A stretch of 64,000 nt of DNA, taken from the NCBI RefSeq assembly GCF_001724605.1, contig NZ_MEEX01000016.1, forward strand, positions 1 to 64,000, read 5' to 3'. Position numbers and translations under genes: made by a program. This DNA is from Phenylobacterium sp. SCN 70-31. GTDB taxonomy: Bacteria > Pseudomonadota > Alphaproteobacteria > Caulobacterales > Caulobacteraceae. Below the pieces are notes generated by a model. It made no database searches, was not told the DNA's origin, and saw nothing but the letters and a program-made list of their open reading frames with translations. Positions 54,128-62,784 of the stretch are shown piece after piece; the stretch's first letter is position 1, and every line of letters begins with the position of its first letter.

Positions 54128-55261
54128 ATGAGCTTCGGCTGGACATCACTGTCGGATCGCACGCGGACCGCGCTCAGGGCCGCGATGGTGCTGTGGACGC
54201 TGGGCTACGCGCTGGTGATCGCCGTGATCACCATCTTCGGCGCCCGGACGGCGACCGTCGATCTGGCCATCAGCGCCGGCCTGTGGTGCGTCGCCGTGGC
54301 GCAGGCCGTGGCGCTCTACGCCCTGTGGCGGCGGATGGAGCGGCGCCCACCTGTGGGACGCTGGATCGCCATGCTGGGCGCTTGCCTCGCCGCGGCGGCG
54401 CTGCAGACCGCCATCGACATCAGCATCTACTATGCCCTCGCCCAGACGGTTCTGCCCGAGTGGTCGGACTGGGCGACGATGGAATCCGGACGGGTGGGCG
54501 GCGTCTGGATTCTCTACTCCTGGACCTTCCTCCTGAACCTCTCGCTCTATTGGGCGCTCAGCCTCAGCGAGCAGGCGCGCGAACAGGGCCGCCGGGCCGC
54601 CGAGGCCGAGGCGGCCGCCGAGCGGGCGGAACTCACGGCCCAGCGGGCGCAGCTCGCGGCGCTGCGCCTGCAACTGAACCCGCACTTCCTGTTCAACACC
54701 CTGAACGCGATCTCGACGCTGGTGATGGAACGTGACGTCTCCCGGGCGGATCAGATGATCGAGCGTCTGTCGGACTTCCTGCGCGCCTCGCTGTCGATGG
54801 ACCCGGCCGCGACGATCCCACTGGGCGAGGAGATGGACATCGCCCAGGCCTATCTGGAGATCGAGGCCGTGCGCTTCGAAGGCCGCCTGGCGGTGGAGTT
54901 GGACTGTCCCGAGGCGCTACGGACGGCGCAGGTTCCCGGCTTCATGTTGCAGCCGCTCGTGGAGAACGCGATCAAGTACGCCGTGGCCCCGTCCCTGCGG
55001 CCCGTGACCGTCCGCGTGTCGGCGGCGTCGGACGGCGAGACGTTGATCCTGCGGGTGGCCGACGACGGCGATCCCGTCGACCCGGCCATGATCCTGGCCG
55101 GGGCTGGCGTGGGCCTGGCCAATACCCGGGCGCGCTTGAAGAACCTGTTCGACGAACGTGGAACGCTCTCCGCCGGCCCGCGCGACGGCGGCTATCTGGC
55201 GGAGATTCGCATGCCCCTGGTCCCGCGCCCGTCCGGCGCCCGCAGCGGAGTGGCGGCATGA
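54128..55261 (+). CDS. LytS/AlgZ-type sensor histidine kinase
   Basis: A 377-residue membrane sensor kinase of the His_kinase (PF06580) group. Four hydrophobic spans lie at about residues 15-150. A coiled coil (EQAREQGRRAAEAEAAAERAEL) follows. The phosphoacceptor motif LQLNPHFLFNTLNAISTLV has the His in NPHFLFN, and the ATP-binding box is VENAIKYAV with GVGLANTRARL. It is coupled to the LytTR regulator (ATGA at 55258). No sensory ligand domain is visible apart from the membrane part. Confidence 0.93.
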   Translation: MSFGWTSLSDRTRTALRAAMVLWTLGYALVIAVITIFGARTATVDLAISAGLWCVAVAQAVALYALWRRMERRPPVGRWIAMLGACLAAAALQTAIDISIYYALAQTVLPEWSDWATMESGRVGGVWILYSWTFLLNLSLYWALSLSEQAREQGRRAAEAEAAAERAELTAQRAQLAALRLQLNPHFLFNTLNAISTLVMERDVSRADQMIERLSDFLRASLSMDPAATIPLGEEMDIAQAYLEIEAVRFEGRLAVELDCPEALRTAQVPGFMLQPLVENAIKYAVAPSLRPVTVRVSAASDGETLILRVADDGDPVDPAMILAGAGVGLANTRARLKNLFDERGTLSAGPRDGGYLAEIRMPLVPRPSGARSGVAA

Positions 55262-56040
55262 CGTTGCGGGTGGTCCTGGTGGACGACGAGCCGATCGCGC
55301 TGCGCCGGCTGGCCCTGGCGTTGCAGGACGTGGCGGGCGTCGAGGTGGTGGGCTCGGCGGGCGATGGCCTCTCAGCCGAGGCCCTGATCGCCGAAAAGAG
55401 CCCGGACGTGGTGATCCTGGACATCCAGATGCCGGGTCGGACGGGCCTGAGTCTCGCCGCCGCGCTGCCGGCCGAGAGTCGCCCCGAGGTGATCTTCGTC
55501 ACCGCCTTCGAACACTACGCCCCCGACGCCTTCGACGTGGAGGCCGCCGACTACGTCCTGAAGCCCGTCCGCATCGACCGGCTGAGGCAGGCGATCGAGC
55601 GGGTGCGGCGGCGCCTGGCGCTGCGCGAAGCCGAGGCCAGCGTGGCCACTCTGACCGCCGAGATGGAGGCCCTGCATCGCCAGCGCCAGGGCGACGCCGA
55701 CGACGGTCTGCCCAACGCCGTCTGGGCGCCGGCCAAGGGCGGCGACGTCCGGGTGACCGCCGCCTCCATCGTCTGGATCGAGGCGGCCGGGGACTATGTG
55801 ATCCTGCACACGGCCCATCGCAGCCACATGCTGCGCGCCACTCTCACCGAACTGGAGAAGGTGTTCAGCCCCACCCTGATCCGGCGCGTCCACCGCTCGG
55901 CGATGGTGAACATGACCCTTGTCGAAGGCGTGAAGCGTCCGGGCCGCGGGGCGCTGACCCTGGTGCTGGAGGCCAAGACCGAGGTGCCGGTGGGCCCCAA
56001 CTACACGCAGGCGGTCGCGACCGCGCTCAGGATCGAATGA
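55258..56040 (+). CDS. LytTR family response regulator
   Basis: A 260-residue response regulator. The receiver domain has VDDEP at the N-terminus, the phosphorylated Asp in VVILDIQMPG and the late Lys in YVLKPVRIDRL. The C-terminal LytTR DNA-binding domain (VWIEAAGDYVILHTAHRSHMLRATL, IRRVHRSAMVNMTLVEGV) spans about residues 160-260. LytTR proteins often regulate surface, biofilm and exopolysaccharide genes. The two flanking PEPxxWA-CTERM genes are candidate targets (inference). Confidence 0.94.
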   Translation: MTLRVVLVDDEPIALRRLALALQDVAGVEVVGSAGDGLSAEALIAEKSPDVVILDIQMPGRTGLSLAAALPAESRPEVIFVTAFEHYAPDAFDVEAADYVLKPVRIDRLRQAIERVRRRLALREAEASVATLTAEMEALHRQRQGDADDGLPNAVWAPAKGGDVRVTAASIVWIEAAGDYVILHTAHRSHMLRATLTELEKVFSPTLIRRVHRSAMVNMTLVEGVKRPGRGALTLVLEAKTEVPVGPNYTQAVATALRIE

Positions 56041-56047
56041 GAGAGCG

Positions 56048-56082
56048 GGCCGGGCTCAGCGTGGAGGCGAGCCCGGCCTTTC
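56048..56082 (+). terminator. Rho-independent terminator after the LytTR regulator
   Basis: A perfect 10-bp stem GGCCGGGCTC / GAGCCCGGCC around an 11-nt loop, followed by TTTC, 7 bases after the stop. Confidence 0.75.
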
Positions 56083-56142
56083 GTCCCGCGTCCGGTGGCG
56101 GCCGGCGTCTCCACGGGGGAGTCGCCGGCGCCCGACGCGGAC

Positions 56143-56823
56143 TTAGGCGGAGACCCGCGCGCCGATCCTGCGGCCGCGGATGGCGGCTCCGGCCATTCCG
56201 AAACCAAGGATCATGACGGCCCAGGTGGACGGTTCGGGAATGCCGCCCGTGATCGGCGTCGACACGTCGGCCGTGAAGCCGATGTTCTGGAAATCCACTT
56301 CCCGGTTGGAGCCGGTCAGGAAGGCCGTGACGTATCGGACGTTGAGCGGCGCAGCCAGCGCAATGTCCTCGGCCTTGATGCCGCCCGGACTTCCCAGGGC
56401 CGGGTTCACCGACAGCGATCCCACCAGGGCGTTGGCGCCGTTGTAGAACGTGAAGAGGATATTATCGACGTCGTAGCCTTCGGCCGTGTAGTTCCAGAAG
56501 TGGAGTGTCGAGATGTCGTACTCTTGCTGGAAGTCGAACAGCAGTTCGAGCCCACCGCCCACCGCGTCGGCGGTGAACCAGATGTGGGTGTTCTGGTCGT
56601 GAAACTCCTCGGCGTCGGCCGACGGCGCGTCGATGACCTTCTCGATGGTGAGGCCGGGACTGTTGGTAAAGGTGTTGTTGAAGGTGCCCGGCGACGTGCC
56701 CGGACCGACCGCGACCGTGATCAGATCCTTGTTCAGGTAGATGGCGGACATCGCCGGAGCGCCGAACGACAACGAAGCTGCGGCGACGAGACCGCCCAGA
56801 GCCAGGACACGCGAGGGGAGCAT
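56143..56823 (-). CDS. PEPxxWA-CTERM exported protein
   Basis: A 226-residue exported protein with a signal peptide (about residues 1-26, ending APAMSA). The core (FDFQQEYDISTLHFWNY ... NVRYVTAFLTGSNREVDFQNIGF) resembles a jelly-roll, discoidin-like fold of the galactose-binding type, but this is not certain. The C-terminus carries PEPSTWAVMILGFGMAGAAIRGRR, the PEPxxWA-CTERM sorting signal. The ATG at 56823, with GGGA upstream, fits the signal peptide best; in-frame starts at 56832 and 56838 also exist. Confidence 0.85.
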   Translation of the reverse strand: MLPSRVLALGGLVAAASLSFGAPAMSAIYLNKDLITVAVGPGTSPGTFNNTFTNSPGLTIEKVIDAPSADAEEFHDQNTHIWFTADAVGGGLELLFDFQQEYDISTLHFWNYTAEGYDVDNILFTFYNGANALVGSLSVNPALGSPGGIKAEDIALAAPLNVRYVTAFLTGSNREVDFQNIGFTADVSTPITGGIPEPSTWAVMILGFGMAGAAIRGRRIGARVSA

Positions 56824-57041
56824 TATTCCCATCCTCATAGATTTGCGTGTCGACCAGACGTTAAGCCGCGTGATGGCTCGGGGTCAAGACTTGTAGAAGC
56901 GCGCTGCAAACCGATCTTCGTCAGTAGAGTTGTATAATACGCCTCGCAGGCGAGTACAGAAGTGCTTCGGAAACCGCGCGCTGGATTGACCAGTCCCCCC
57001 GGAGCCGCACGACATGCCGCCAAAGGGCGACCCGCCTGCTG

Positions 57042-59483
57042 TCACGTCCCTCGCGGCTTGGCCCGTGTCGTCGGTTGCGCCGTCGCCGGGTCCTCGGGCC
57101 AGACATGTCTGGGATAGCGGCCGCGCATCTCGGTGCGGACGTCCTTCCAGGACCCCTTCCAGAAGCCCGGCAGGTCCTTCGTCGTCTGGATCGGCCGATG
57201 CGCGGGCGAGAGCAGCGCCAGTGTGAGCGGCGCGCCCGCCACCGTGGGATGCTGCGTCAGGCCGTACACTTCCTGCACGCGAACCTCGACGCGCGGCCCG
57301 CCCTCCGCGGCGTAGTCGACGGCGAAGCTGGCCCCGGTGGGCGCCGTCCAGCGCGCCGGCGCCTCGGCCTCGAGGCGTCGCTGCCGATCCCACGGGACGA
57401 GCGTCCGCAAGGCGCCCTCCAGAACCTCGGGCCTGAGGTCGGCCAGGCGGCGCACGTCCGCCAGGACGGGCGTCAGCCACTCCTCCAACCGGGCCAGCAG
57501 CGCCATGTCGGAAAGGTCAGGCCAGGCCGGATCGTGGGCGTGGAGGAAGGCCGCCCGCTCGCGCAGGCCCCTCGCCGCCGCGCCCCAGGGCAGGATGTCC
57601 AGACCCTCACGCGCCACCCGCGCGGCCAGGGCGCGGGCGACGAGCGCCGGGTCCGGGTTGTCGTCCACCGTCTCGCGCACCGTCAGGCGGTCCAGCCGCG
57701 TGATCCGCTTGGTGCGCAGGCGTCCGCCGCCGCTCTCCTCCAGGCGATCCTCGGTCTCGAACTGGTCGGCGAAGGCCTGAAGGTCGTCGAGATCCAGGGG
57801 CGCGGCCAACAGGATTCGATCGCGGCGATCGCCGCCGCCCAGTTCACCCACCGCAAGCCACGGCTCACGCGCCAGGGCGTCGGTGGGCTCGACGAAGGCC
57901 CCGCGCCCGCTGGCGAGCTGGAACTCACCCTGTCCGCCCCGCGCCCTGGCCACCCGTTCGGGAAAGGCGAACGCCAGCAACAGGCCATCCGGCAGCGGCT
58001 CGCCGTCGTCTCGCCCCTGCCGCGGCCTGGGCGCGAGGCCAGCCCAGCGGTCGGCCAGGGCGCGGGCGTCCCGGGCGCGCGGGCTGCGGTCGCGCTCCAG
58101 CATGTCCAGCCGATGGCGCACATCGACGTCGCGCCCGCCCAGGCCGCGTTCAGCCAGCAGGGCCGCGATGCGCGCCGCACGGCGCGCCTGCCCCGTCGCC
58201 GCGGCCTTCAGAACCATGTGAGCCAGGCGCGGCGACAGGGGGATGTCGGCCAGGGCGCGCCCGTGCTCGGTCAGCACCCCGTCGCCGTCCAGGGCTTCCA
58301 GCCGCCCCAGCAGCGCGCGGGCCTCGGCGAAGGCGGCGGCGGGGGGCGGGTCGAGAAAGGCCAGCCCCTCCGCGCCCCGGGCGCCCCAGCGGGCCAGATC
58401 CAGCGCCAGGCCCGACAGGTCCGCCTCGCGGATCTCAGGGTCCGCGAAGGCCGGAAGCGCGCGCGTCTCGGCTTCGTCCCAAAGGCGGTAGCAGACGCCG
58501 GACTCCGTGCGGCCCGCCCGGCCCCGGCGCTGATCCGCGGCGGCGCGGCTGACCCGTACGGTGGCCAGGCGGCTCAGGCCGCTGGCGGGATCGTAGCGCG
58601 GAACCCGCGCCAGGCCGCAGTCCACGACCACCCGCACGCCCTGGATGGTCAGGCTGGTCTCGGCGATGGCGGTGGCCAGCACCACCTTGCGAACGCCGTC
58701 GGGCGCCGGCCGGATGGCGCGATCCTGGTCCTTCGGATCGAGAGCGCCGTAGAGGGGCGCGATCTCAACACCCGGCCGCCGCCGCTCGGACAGCCGCTCG
58801 GCCACACGCCGGATTTCCCCTTGTCCTGGCAGGAAGACGAGCAGGCTGCCACCCTCTTCGGCGAGCGCGCGCTCGACCACCCGGACGATCTGATCCTCGA
58901 TCCGAGCCGCCGGATCGCGACCGACATGCCGGGTCTCGACCGGAAACATCCGGCCCAGGCTCTCCACCACCGGCGCGCCGTCCAGCAGGCGGGCGACGGC
59001 CGCGCCGTCCAGCGTCGCCGACATCACCAGCAGCCGCAGGTCGTCGCGCAGCAACCCCTGGGTATCGCGCGCCAGGGCCAGCCCCAGGTCGGCGTCCAGG
59101 CTCCGTTCGTGGAACTCGTCGAAGATCACGCACGCCACGCCCGCCAGTTCGGGATCGCCCAGGATCATCCGGGTGAAGACGCCCTCGGTGACCACCTCGA
59201 TCCGCGTGCGGGCCGATATGCGCGACTGCATCCGCACCCGATAGCCGACCGTCTCGCCCACCGCCTCGCCCAGAGTCGCGGCCATGCGCTCGGCGGCGGC
59301 GCGGGCGGCGAGCCGACGCGGCTCGAGCATGATGATCCGCCCCGACCCGATCCAAGGCTCGGCCAGGAGCTCCAGAGGAACCACGGTGGTCTTGCCGGCG
59401 CCCGGCGGAGCGACGAGCACGGCGGCTGCGCCTTCGCGCAACGCCGCCTTCAACGCGGGCAGGGCCTCGTGGACGGGAAGCAT
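57042..59483 (-). CDS. hrpB: ATP-dependent RNA helicase HrpB
   Basis: An 813-residue DEAH-box helicase of the HrpB family. Motif I is APPGAGKTT, motif II DEFHERS, motif III MSATLD, and motif VI ADQRRGRAGR. The C-terminal HA2 and HrpB-specific domains end near YPRHVWPEDPA. HrpB is common in Gram-negatives; its role in RNA metabolism is poorly known. The ATG at 59483 follows GAGGCGGGCGA; an in-frame start at 59513 is less likely. Confidence 0.95.
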   Translation of the reverse strand: MLPVHEALPALKAALREGAAAVLVAPPGAGKTTVVPLELLAEPWIGSGRIIMLEPRRLAARAAAERMAATLGEAVGETVGYRVRMQSRISARTRIEVVTEGVFTRMILGDPELAGVACVIFDEFHERSLDADLGLALARDTQGLLRDDLRLLVMSATLDGAAVARLLDGAPVVESLGRMFPVETRHVGRDPAARIEDQIVRVVERALAEEGGSLLVFLPGQGEIRRVAERLSERRRPGVEIAPLYGALDPKDQDRAIRPAPDGVRKVVLATAIAETSLTIQGVRVVVDCGLARVPRYDPASGLSRLATVRVSRAAADQRRGRAGRTESGVCYRLWDEAETRALPAFADPEIREADLSGLALDLARWGARGAEGLAFLDPPPAAAFAEARALLGRLEALDGDGVLTEHGRALADIPLSPRLAHMVLKAAATGQARRAARIAALLAERGLGGRDVDVRHRLDMLERDRSPRARDARALADRWAGLAPRPRQGRDDGEPLPDGLLLAFAFPERVARARGGQGEFQLASGRGAFVEPTDALAREPWLAVGELGGGDRRDRILLAAPLDLDDLQAFADQFETEDRLEESGGGRLRTKRITRLDRLTVRETVDDNPDPALVARALAARVAREGLDILPWGAAARGLRERAAFLHAHDPAWPDLSDMALLARLEEWLTPVLADVRRLADLRPEVLEGALRTLVPWDRQRRLEAEAPARWTAPTGASFAVDYAAEGGPRVEVRVQEVYGLTQHPTVAGAPLTLALLSPAHRPIQTTKDLPGFWKGSWKDVRTEMRGRYPRHVWPEDPATAQPTTRAKPRGT

Positions 59484-59618
59484 TCGCCCGCCTCTACCGC
59501 GCGCCGGGGGCATATGGAAACGCCTCGGGGCCTTGGCGCTTGACCGCCCCCCCGCAAGCACGCCACCGTCGCGCCAAATTTTGCCTTGGCGGCTCGGGGG
59601 CCGCTGTTCGGAGGGACA

Positions 59619-61196
59619 ATGTGGCGTGTCAAGCCGCTCGACGCGATCCTCGCGACGGCTGAGAAGAAATCACTCACCCGCTCTCTGGGCCCCATTCAGC
59701 TCACGCTGCTGGGCGTGGGCGCCATCATCGGGACCGGCATCTTCGTCCTGACCGCCGAGGCCGCCCAGAAGGCGGGACCCGGCATGATGATCTCGTTCAT
59801 CATCGCCGGCGCGGTCTGCGCCGTGGCGGCGCTCTGCTACTCCGAGCTGGCGTCGATGGTGCCGGTGGCGGGCTCGGCCTACACCTATTCCTACGCGGTC
59901 ATGGGCGAGTTCATCGCCTGGATGGTGGGCTGGGCGCTCATCCTCGAATACGCCGTCGCGGCCAGCGCGGTGTCGGTGGGATGGTCCGGCTACTTCGTGG
60001 GGCTCATGCAGAGCTGGGGGATAACCCTGCCCCACGCCCTGTCGGTCGGCCCCTATGCGGGCGGCATCGTGAACCTGCCGGCCCTGACCATCGCCCTCCT
60101 CGTGACCGGCCTGCTGATGATCGGCACCACCGAGAGCGCGCGGGTGAACGCCATCCTGGTGGCCATCAAGGTGACGGCCCTGACGGTTTTCATCGCCCTC
60201 ACCCTTCCGGTCCTGAACGGCGCGAACTTCGAACCGTTCGCCCCGAACGGCTGGTTCGGCAACGGCAACGGCACCGGCCTGGGCATCGTGGGCGCCGCCG
60301 CCTCGATCTTCTTCGCCTACGTCGGCTTCGACGCGGTCTCGACCGCGGCCGAGGAGACCAAGAACCCGCAGCGCAACGTACCTATCGGGCTGATCGGCTC
60401 GCTGGGCATCTGCACCATCTTCTACCTCCTGGTGGCGGCGGGCGCGATCGGCGCCCTGGGCTCGCAGCCCGTGATGGGCCTCGCCGGCGAGGTGCTCGAG
60501 CCCGGCACGGCGGCCCTGGCCGCCCAGTGCCAGTCGCTGACCGCGATGGGCCAGGAACCTCTGGTCTGCTCGCGCGAGGCCCTGGCGCACGTGCTCCGCG
60601 CGGTCGGCCACGAACGGATCGGCGACCTCATCGGCGTGGCGGCCTTCCTGGCGCTTCCGTCGGTGATCCTGATCATGCTGTTCGGCCAGACCCGGATCTT
60701 CTTCGTGATGAGCCGCGACGGCCTGCTGCCCAACTTCCTCTCGGCCATCCACCCGAAGTGGAAGACGCCGCACGTGGTGACGGCGATCACCGGCGTGGCC
60801 GTGGCGATCTTCGCAGCCTTCCTGCCCGTCGGCCGGCTGGCGGACATCTCCAACTCGGGGACGCTGTTCGCCTTCTTCATGGTGGCGCTGGCCGTCATGA
60901 TCCTGCGCCGCAAGCAACCCGACCGGCACCGCCCGTTCCGCACGCCGCTGGTGTGGGTGGTGGCGCCGCTGGCGATGCTGGGGACGCTGGGACTGTACCT
61001 GAGCCTGCCGGTCCAGGCGATCCTGGTCCTCCCCGTCTGGGGCGCCATCGGCCTGGTGGTCTACTTCCTGTACGGCTACCGCAACAGCCACGTGGCCCGC
61101 GGCCTGATCGAGACCCACGAGCTGGATCCCGACGCGCCGCCCGAGCCGCTGGCGCCGATGCCCGGCGCGCCGACCCCCGGCGGCCGGGACAACTGA
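59619..61196 (+). CDS. APC family amino acid permease
   Basis: A 525-residue transporter of the cationic amino-acid/APC superfamily, with 12-13 predicted membrane spans. The signature GVGAIIGTGIFVLTAEAAQKAGPGM lies in helix 1, FAYVGFDAVSTAAEETKNPQRNVP in helix 6, and FGQTRIFFVMSRDGLLP follows. It likely imports amino acids by proton symport. The ATG at 59619 has GGAGGG upstream. A strong hairpin terminator follows. Confidence 0.92.
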   Translation: MWRVKPLDAILATAEKKSLTRSLGPIQLTLLGVGAIIGTGIFVLTAEAAQKAGPGMMISFIIAGAVCAVAALCYSELASMVPVAGSAYTYSYAVMGEFIAWMVGWALILEYAVAASAVSVGWSGYFVGLMQSWGITLPHALSVGPYAGGIVNLPALTIALLVTGLLMIGTTESARVNAILVAIKVTALTVFIALTLPVLNGANFEPFAPNGWFGNGNGTGLGIVGAAASIFFAYVGFDAVSTAAEETKNPQRNVPIGLIGSLGICTIFYLLVAAGAIGALGSQPVMGLAGEVLEPGTAALAAQCQSLTAMGQEPLVCSREALAHVLRAVGHERIGDLIGVAAFLALPSVILIMLFGQTRIFFVMSRDGLLPNFLSAIHPKWKTPHVVTAITGVAVAIFAAFLPVGRLADISNSGTLFAFFMVALAVMILRRKQPDRHRPFRTPLVWVVAPLAMLGTLGLYLSLPVQAILVLPVWGAIGLVVYFLYGYRNSHVARGLIETHELDPDAPPEPLAPMPGAPTPGGRDN

Positions 61197-61217
61197 GCCG
61201 CCCGGACGACGACCTGC

Positions 61218-61247
61218 GAAAGGCCCGGGTTTGCGCCCGGGCCTTTC
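61218..61247 (+). terminator. Perfect 12-bp hairpin terminator
   Basis: GAAAGGCCCGGG / CCCGGGCCTTTC around a 6-nt loop TTTGCG, with the AAA/TTT at the stem base, 21 bases after the permease stop. The strongest terminator in the window. Confidence 0.85.
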
Positions 61248-61281
61248 CATTTGCGCGCCGTGACCCGATCATAGGGACGCC

Positions 61282-61962
61282 ATGAACGCACAGACGCCGC
61301 CGCCGCTGCCCATCCGCGCGATGATCGCCCCGGTCACGCCGCTTCAGCAGAACTGCACCATCGTCTGGTGCGTGAAGACGAAGAAGGCCGCCATCATCGA
61401 CCCGGGCGGCGAGGTCCCGCGCCTCATGGCCGCGCTGAAGGAGCAGGACCTCACCCTCGAGAAGATCTGGATCACCCACGGCCATCTGGACCACGCGGGC
61501 GGCACGGCGGCCCTCAAGGAGCTGACCGGCTGCCCGATCGAGGGGCCGCACCCCGACGACCAGTTCTGGATCGACGACATCGGCACGTCGGGCGCCAAGT
61601 GGGGCATGCCCGAGGCCCGCAGCTTCACGCCCGACCGCTGGCTTCAGGACGGCGACACGGTGAGCCTGGGCGAAACCGAGTTCGAGGTCGTCCATTGTCC
61701 CGGCCATACGCCCGGCCATGTGGTGTTCTTCCATCGCGAGGCCAGGTTCGCGCAGGTGGGGGACGTGCTGTTCCAGGGCTCGATCGGCCGCACCGACTTC
61801 CCGCGCGGCAACTTCCAGGACCTGATCCAGGCGATCACGAAGAAGCTCTGGCCCCTGGGCGACGACGTACGCTTCGTGCCCGGCCACGGTCCGATGTCGA
61901 CCTTCGGCCAGGAGCGGAAGACCAATCCGTTCGTCGCCGACGACGTCCTCGCCGAGGATTAG
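61282..61962 (+). CDS. Metallo-beta-lactamase fold hydrolase (glyoxalase II-like)
   Basis: A 226-residue MBL-fold hydrolase. Zinc motifs are THGHLDHAGG, HCPGHTPGHV, GDVLFQGSIGRTDFP and PGHGPMSTFG, typical of YcbL-type glyoxalase II-like proteins that hydrolyse thioesters such as S-lactoylglutathione. It stands alone between the permease terminator and the two-component operon. Confidence 0.9.
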   Translation: MNAQTPPPLPIRAMIAPVTPLQQNCTIVWCVKTKKAAIIDPGGEVPRLMAALKEQDLTLEKIWITHGHLDHAGGTAALKELTGCPIEGPHPDDQFWIDDIGTSGAKWGMPEARSFTPDRWLQDGDTVSLGETEFEVVHCPGHTPGHVVFFHREARFAQVGDVLFQGSIGRTDFPRGNFQDLIQAITKKLWPLGDDVRFVPGHGPMSTFGQERKTNPFVADDVLAED

Positions 61963-61985
61963 CCGCGACGGCGTTCTTGCAGATG

Positions 61986-62012
61986 GGGACATCTGGGTTT
62001 CAGTTGGGACAT
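61986..62012 (+). promoter_or_regulatory. GGGACAT direct repeats upstream of the OmpR-type regulator
   Basis: GGGACAT at 61986-61992 and 62006-62012 repeat with a 20-bp period (two helical turns), 35-60 bases before the response-regulator start. OmpR-family regulators bind direct repeats of this type, so autoregulation is plausible. Confidence 0.5.
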
Positions 62013-62046
62013 TCGCACGTTACGGCCGGCGACGAAGCTGGCGCGC

Positions 62047-62784
62047 ATGGAGATTGCGACTGACATGTCCGGGGCCGGCGCCCGCATCCTGATGGTCGAC
62101 GACGATCCGGGCATCCGCGACGTGGTGTCCGACTTCCTCGGACGCCACGGCTACAAGGTGGAGACGGCCGCCGACGCCGCCGAGATGGACCGCGCCCTGG
62201 AGCGTGGGCCCGTCGACCTGATCGTGCTCGACATCATGATGCCGGGTGAGGACGGACTGGCCGTCTGCCGCCGCCTGACCGGCGCCGAGGCCGCCCCCCC
62301 GATCATCATGCTCTCGGCTATGGGCGAGGAGACCGACCGGATCGTCGGCCTGGAGCTGGGCGCGGACGACTATCTCGCCAAACCCTGCAACCCGCGTGAA
62401 CTGCTGGCCCGCGTCCGGGCCGTCCTGCGCCGCTCGGAACAGCGCCCCACCTCCGGGCCGCTGGGGGCGGGCTGCGAGTTCGCCGGCTGGCGCCTGGACC
62501 TGGTGCGGCGCGAGCTGCGCTCTCCGGCCGGGGTGGTGGTCAACCTGTCGTCGGGAGAGTTCTCCCTTTTGCGGGCGTTCGTGGAGCGCCCGCAGCGGGT
62601 GCTGACCCGGGATCAGCTCCTCGAGTTCGCCCGGGGGCCCGACAGCGAAGCCTTCGACCGCGCCATCGACGTGCAGATCAGCCGCCTGCGCCGCAAGCTG
62701 GACGATGGCGGCGGCGGCCACGACCTGATCCGCACGATTCGCAACGAAGGCTACATGTTCACCGCCAAGGTGAAGCGCACGTGA
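62047..62784 (+). CDS. OmpR family response regulator
   Basis: A 245-residue two-domain response regulator. The receiver has VDDDPGIRD at the start, the phosphorylated Asp in IVLDIMMPG, and a late K in YLAKPCNPRELLARV. The C-terminal winged helix contains SSGEFSLLRAFVERPQRVLTRDQLLE and DVQISRLRRKLDDGG. It is coupled to the sensor kinase by GTGA at 62781-62784. ATG 62065 is an alternative start. Confidence 0.95.
   Translation: MEIATDMSGAGARILMVDDDPGIRDVVSDFLGRHGYKVETAADAAEMDRALERGPVDLIVLDIMMPGEDGLAVCRRLTGAEAAPPIIMLSAMGEETDRIVGLELGADDYLAKPCNPRELLARVRAVLRRSEQRPTSGPLGAGCEFAGWRLDLVRRELRSPAGVVVNLSSGEFSLLRAFVERPQRVLTRDQLLEFARGPDSEAFDRAIDVQISRLRRKLDDGGGGHDLIRTIRNEGYMFTAKVKRT

Noticed and set aside
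57075..59543. 822-codon open frame opposite hrpB
   Set aside because: Shadow frame of a clear HrpB gene; no protein-like motifs.
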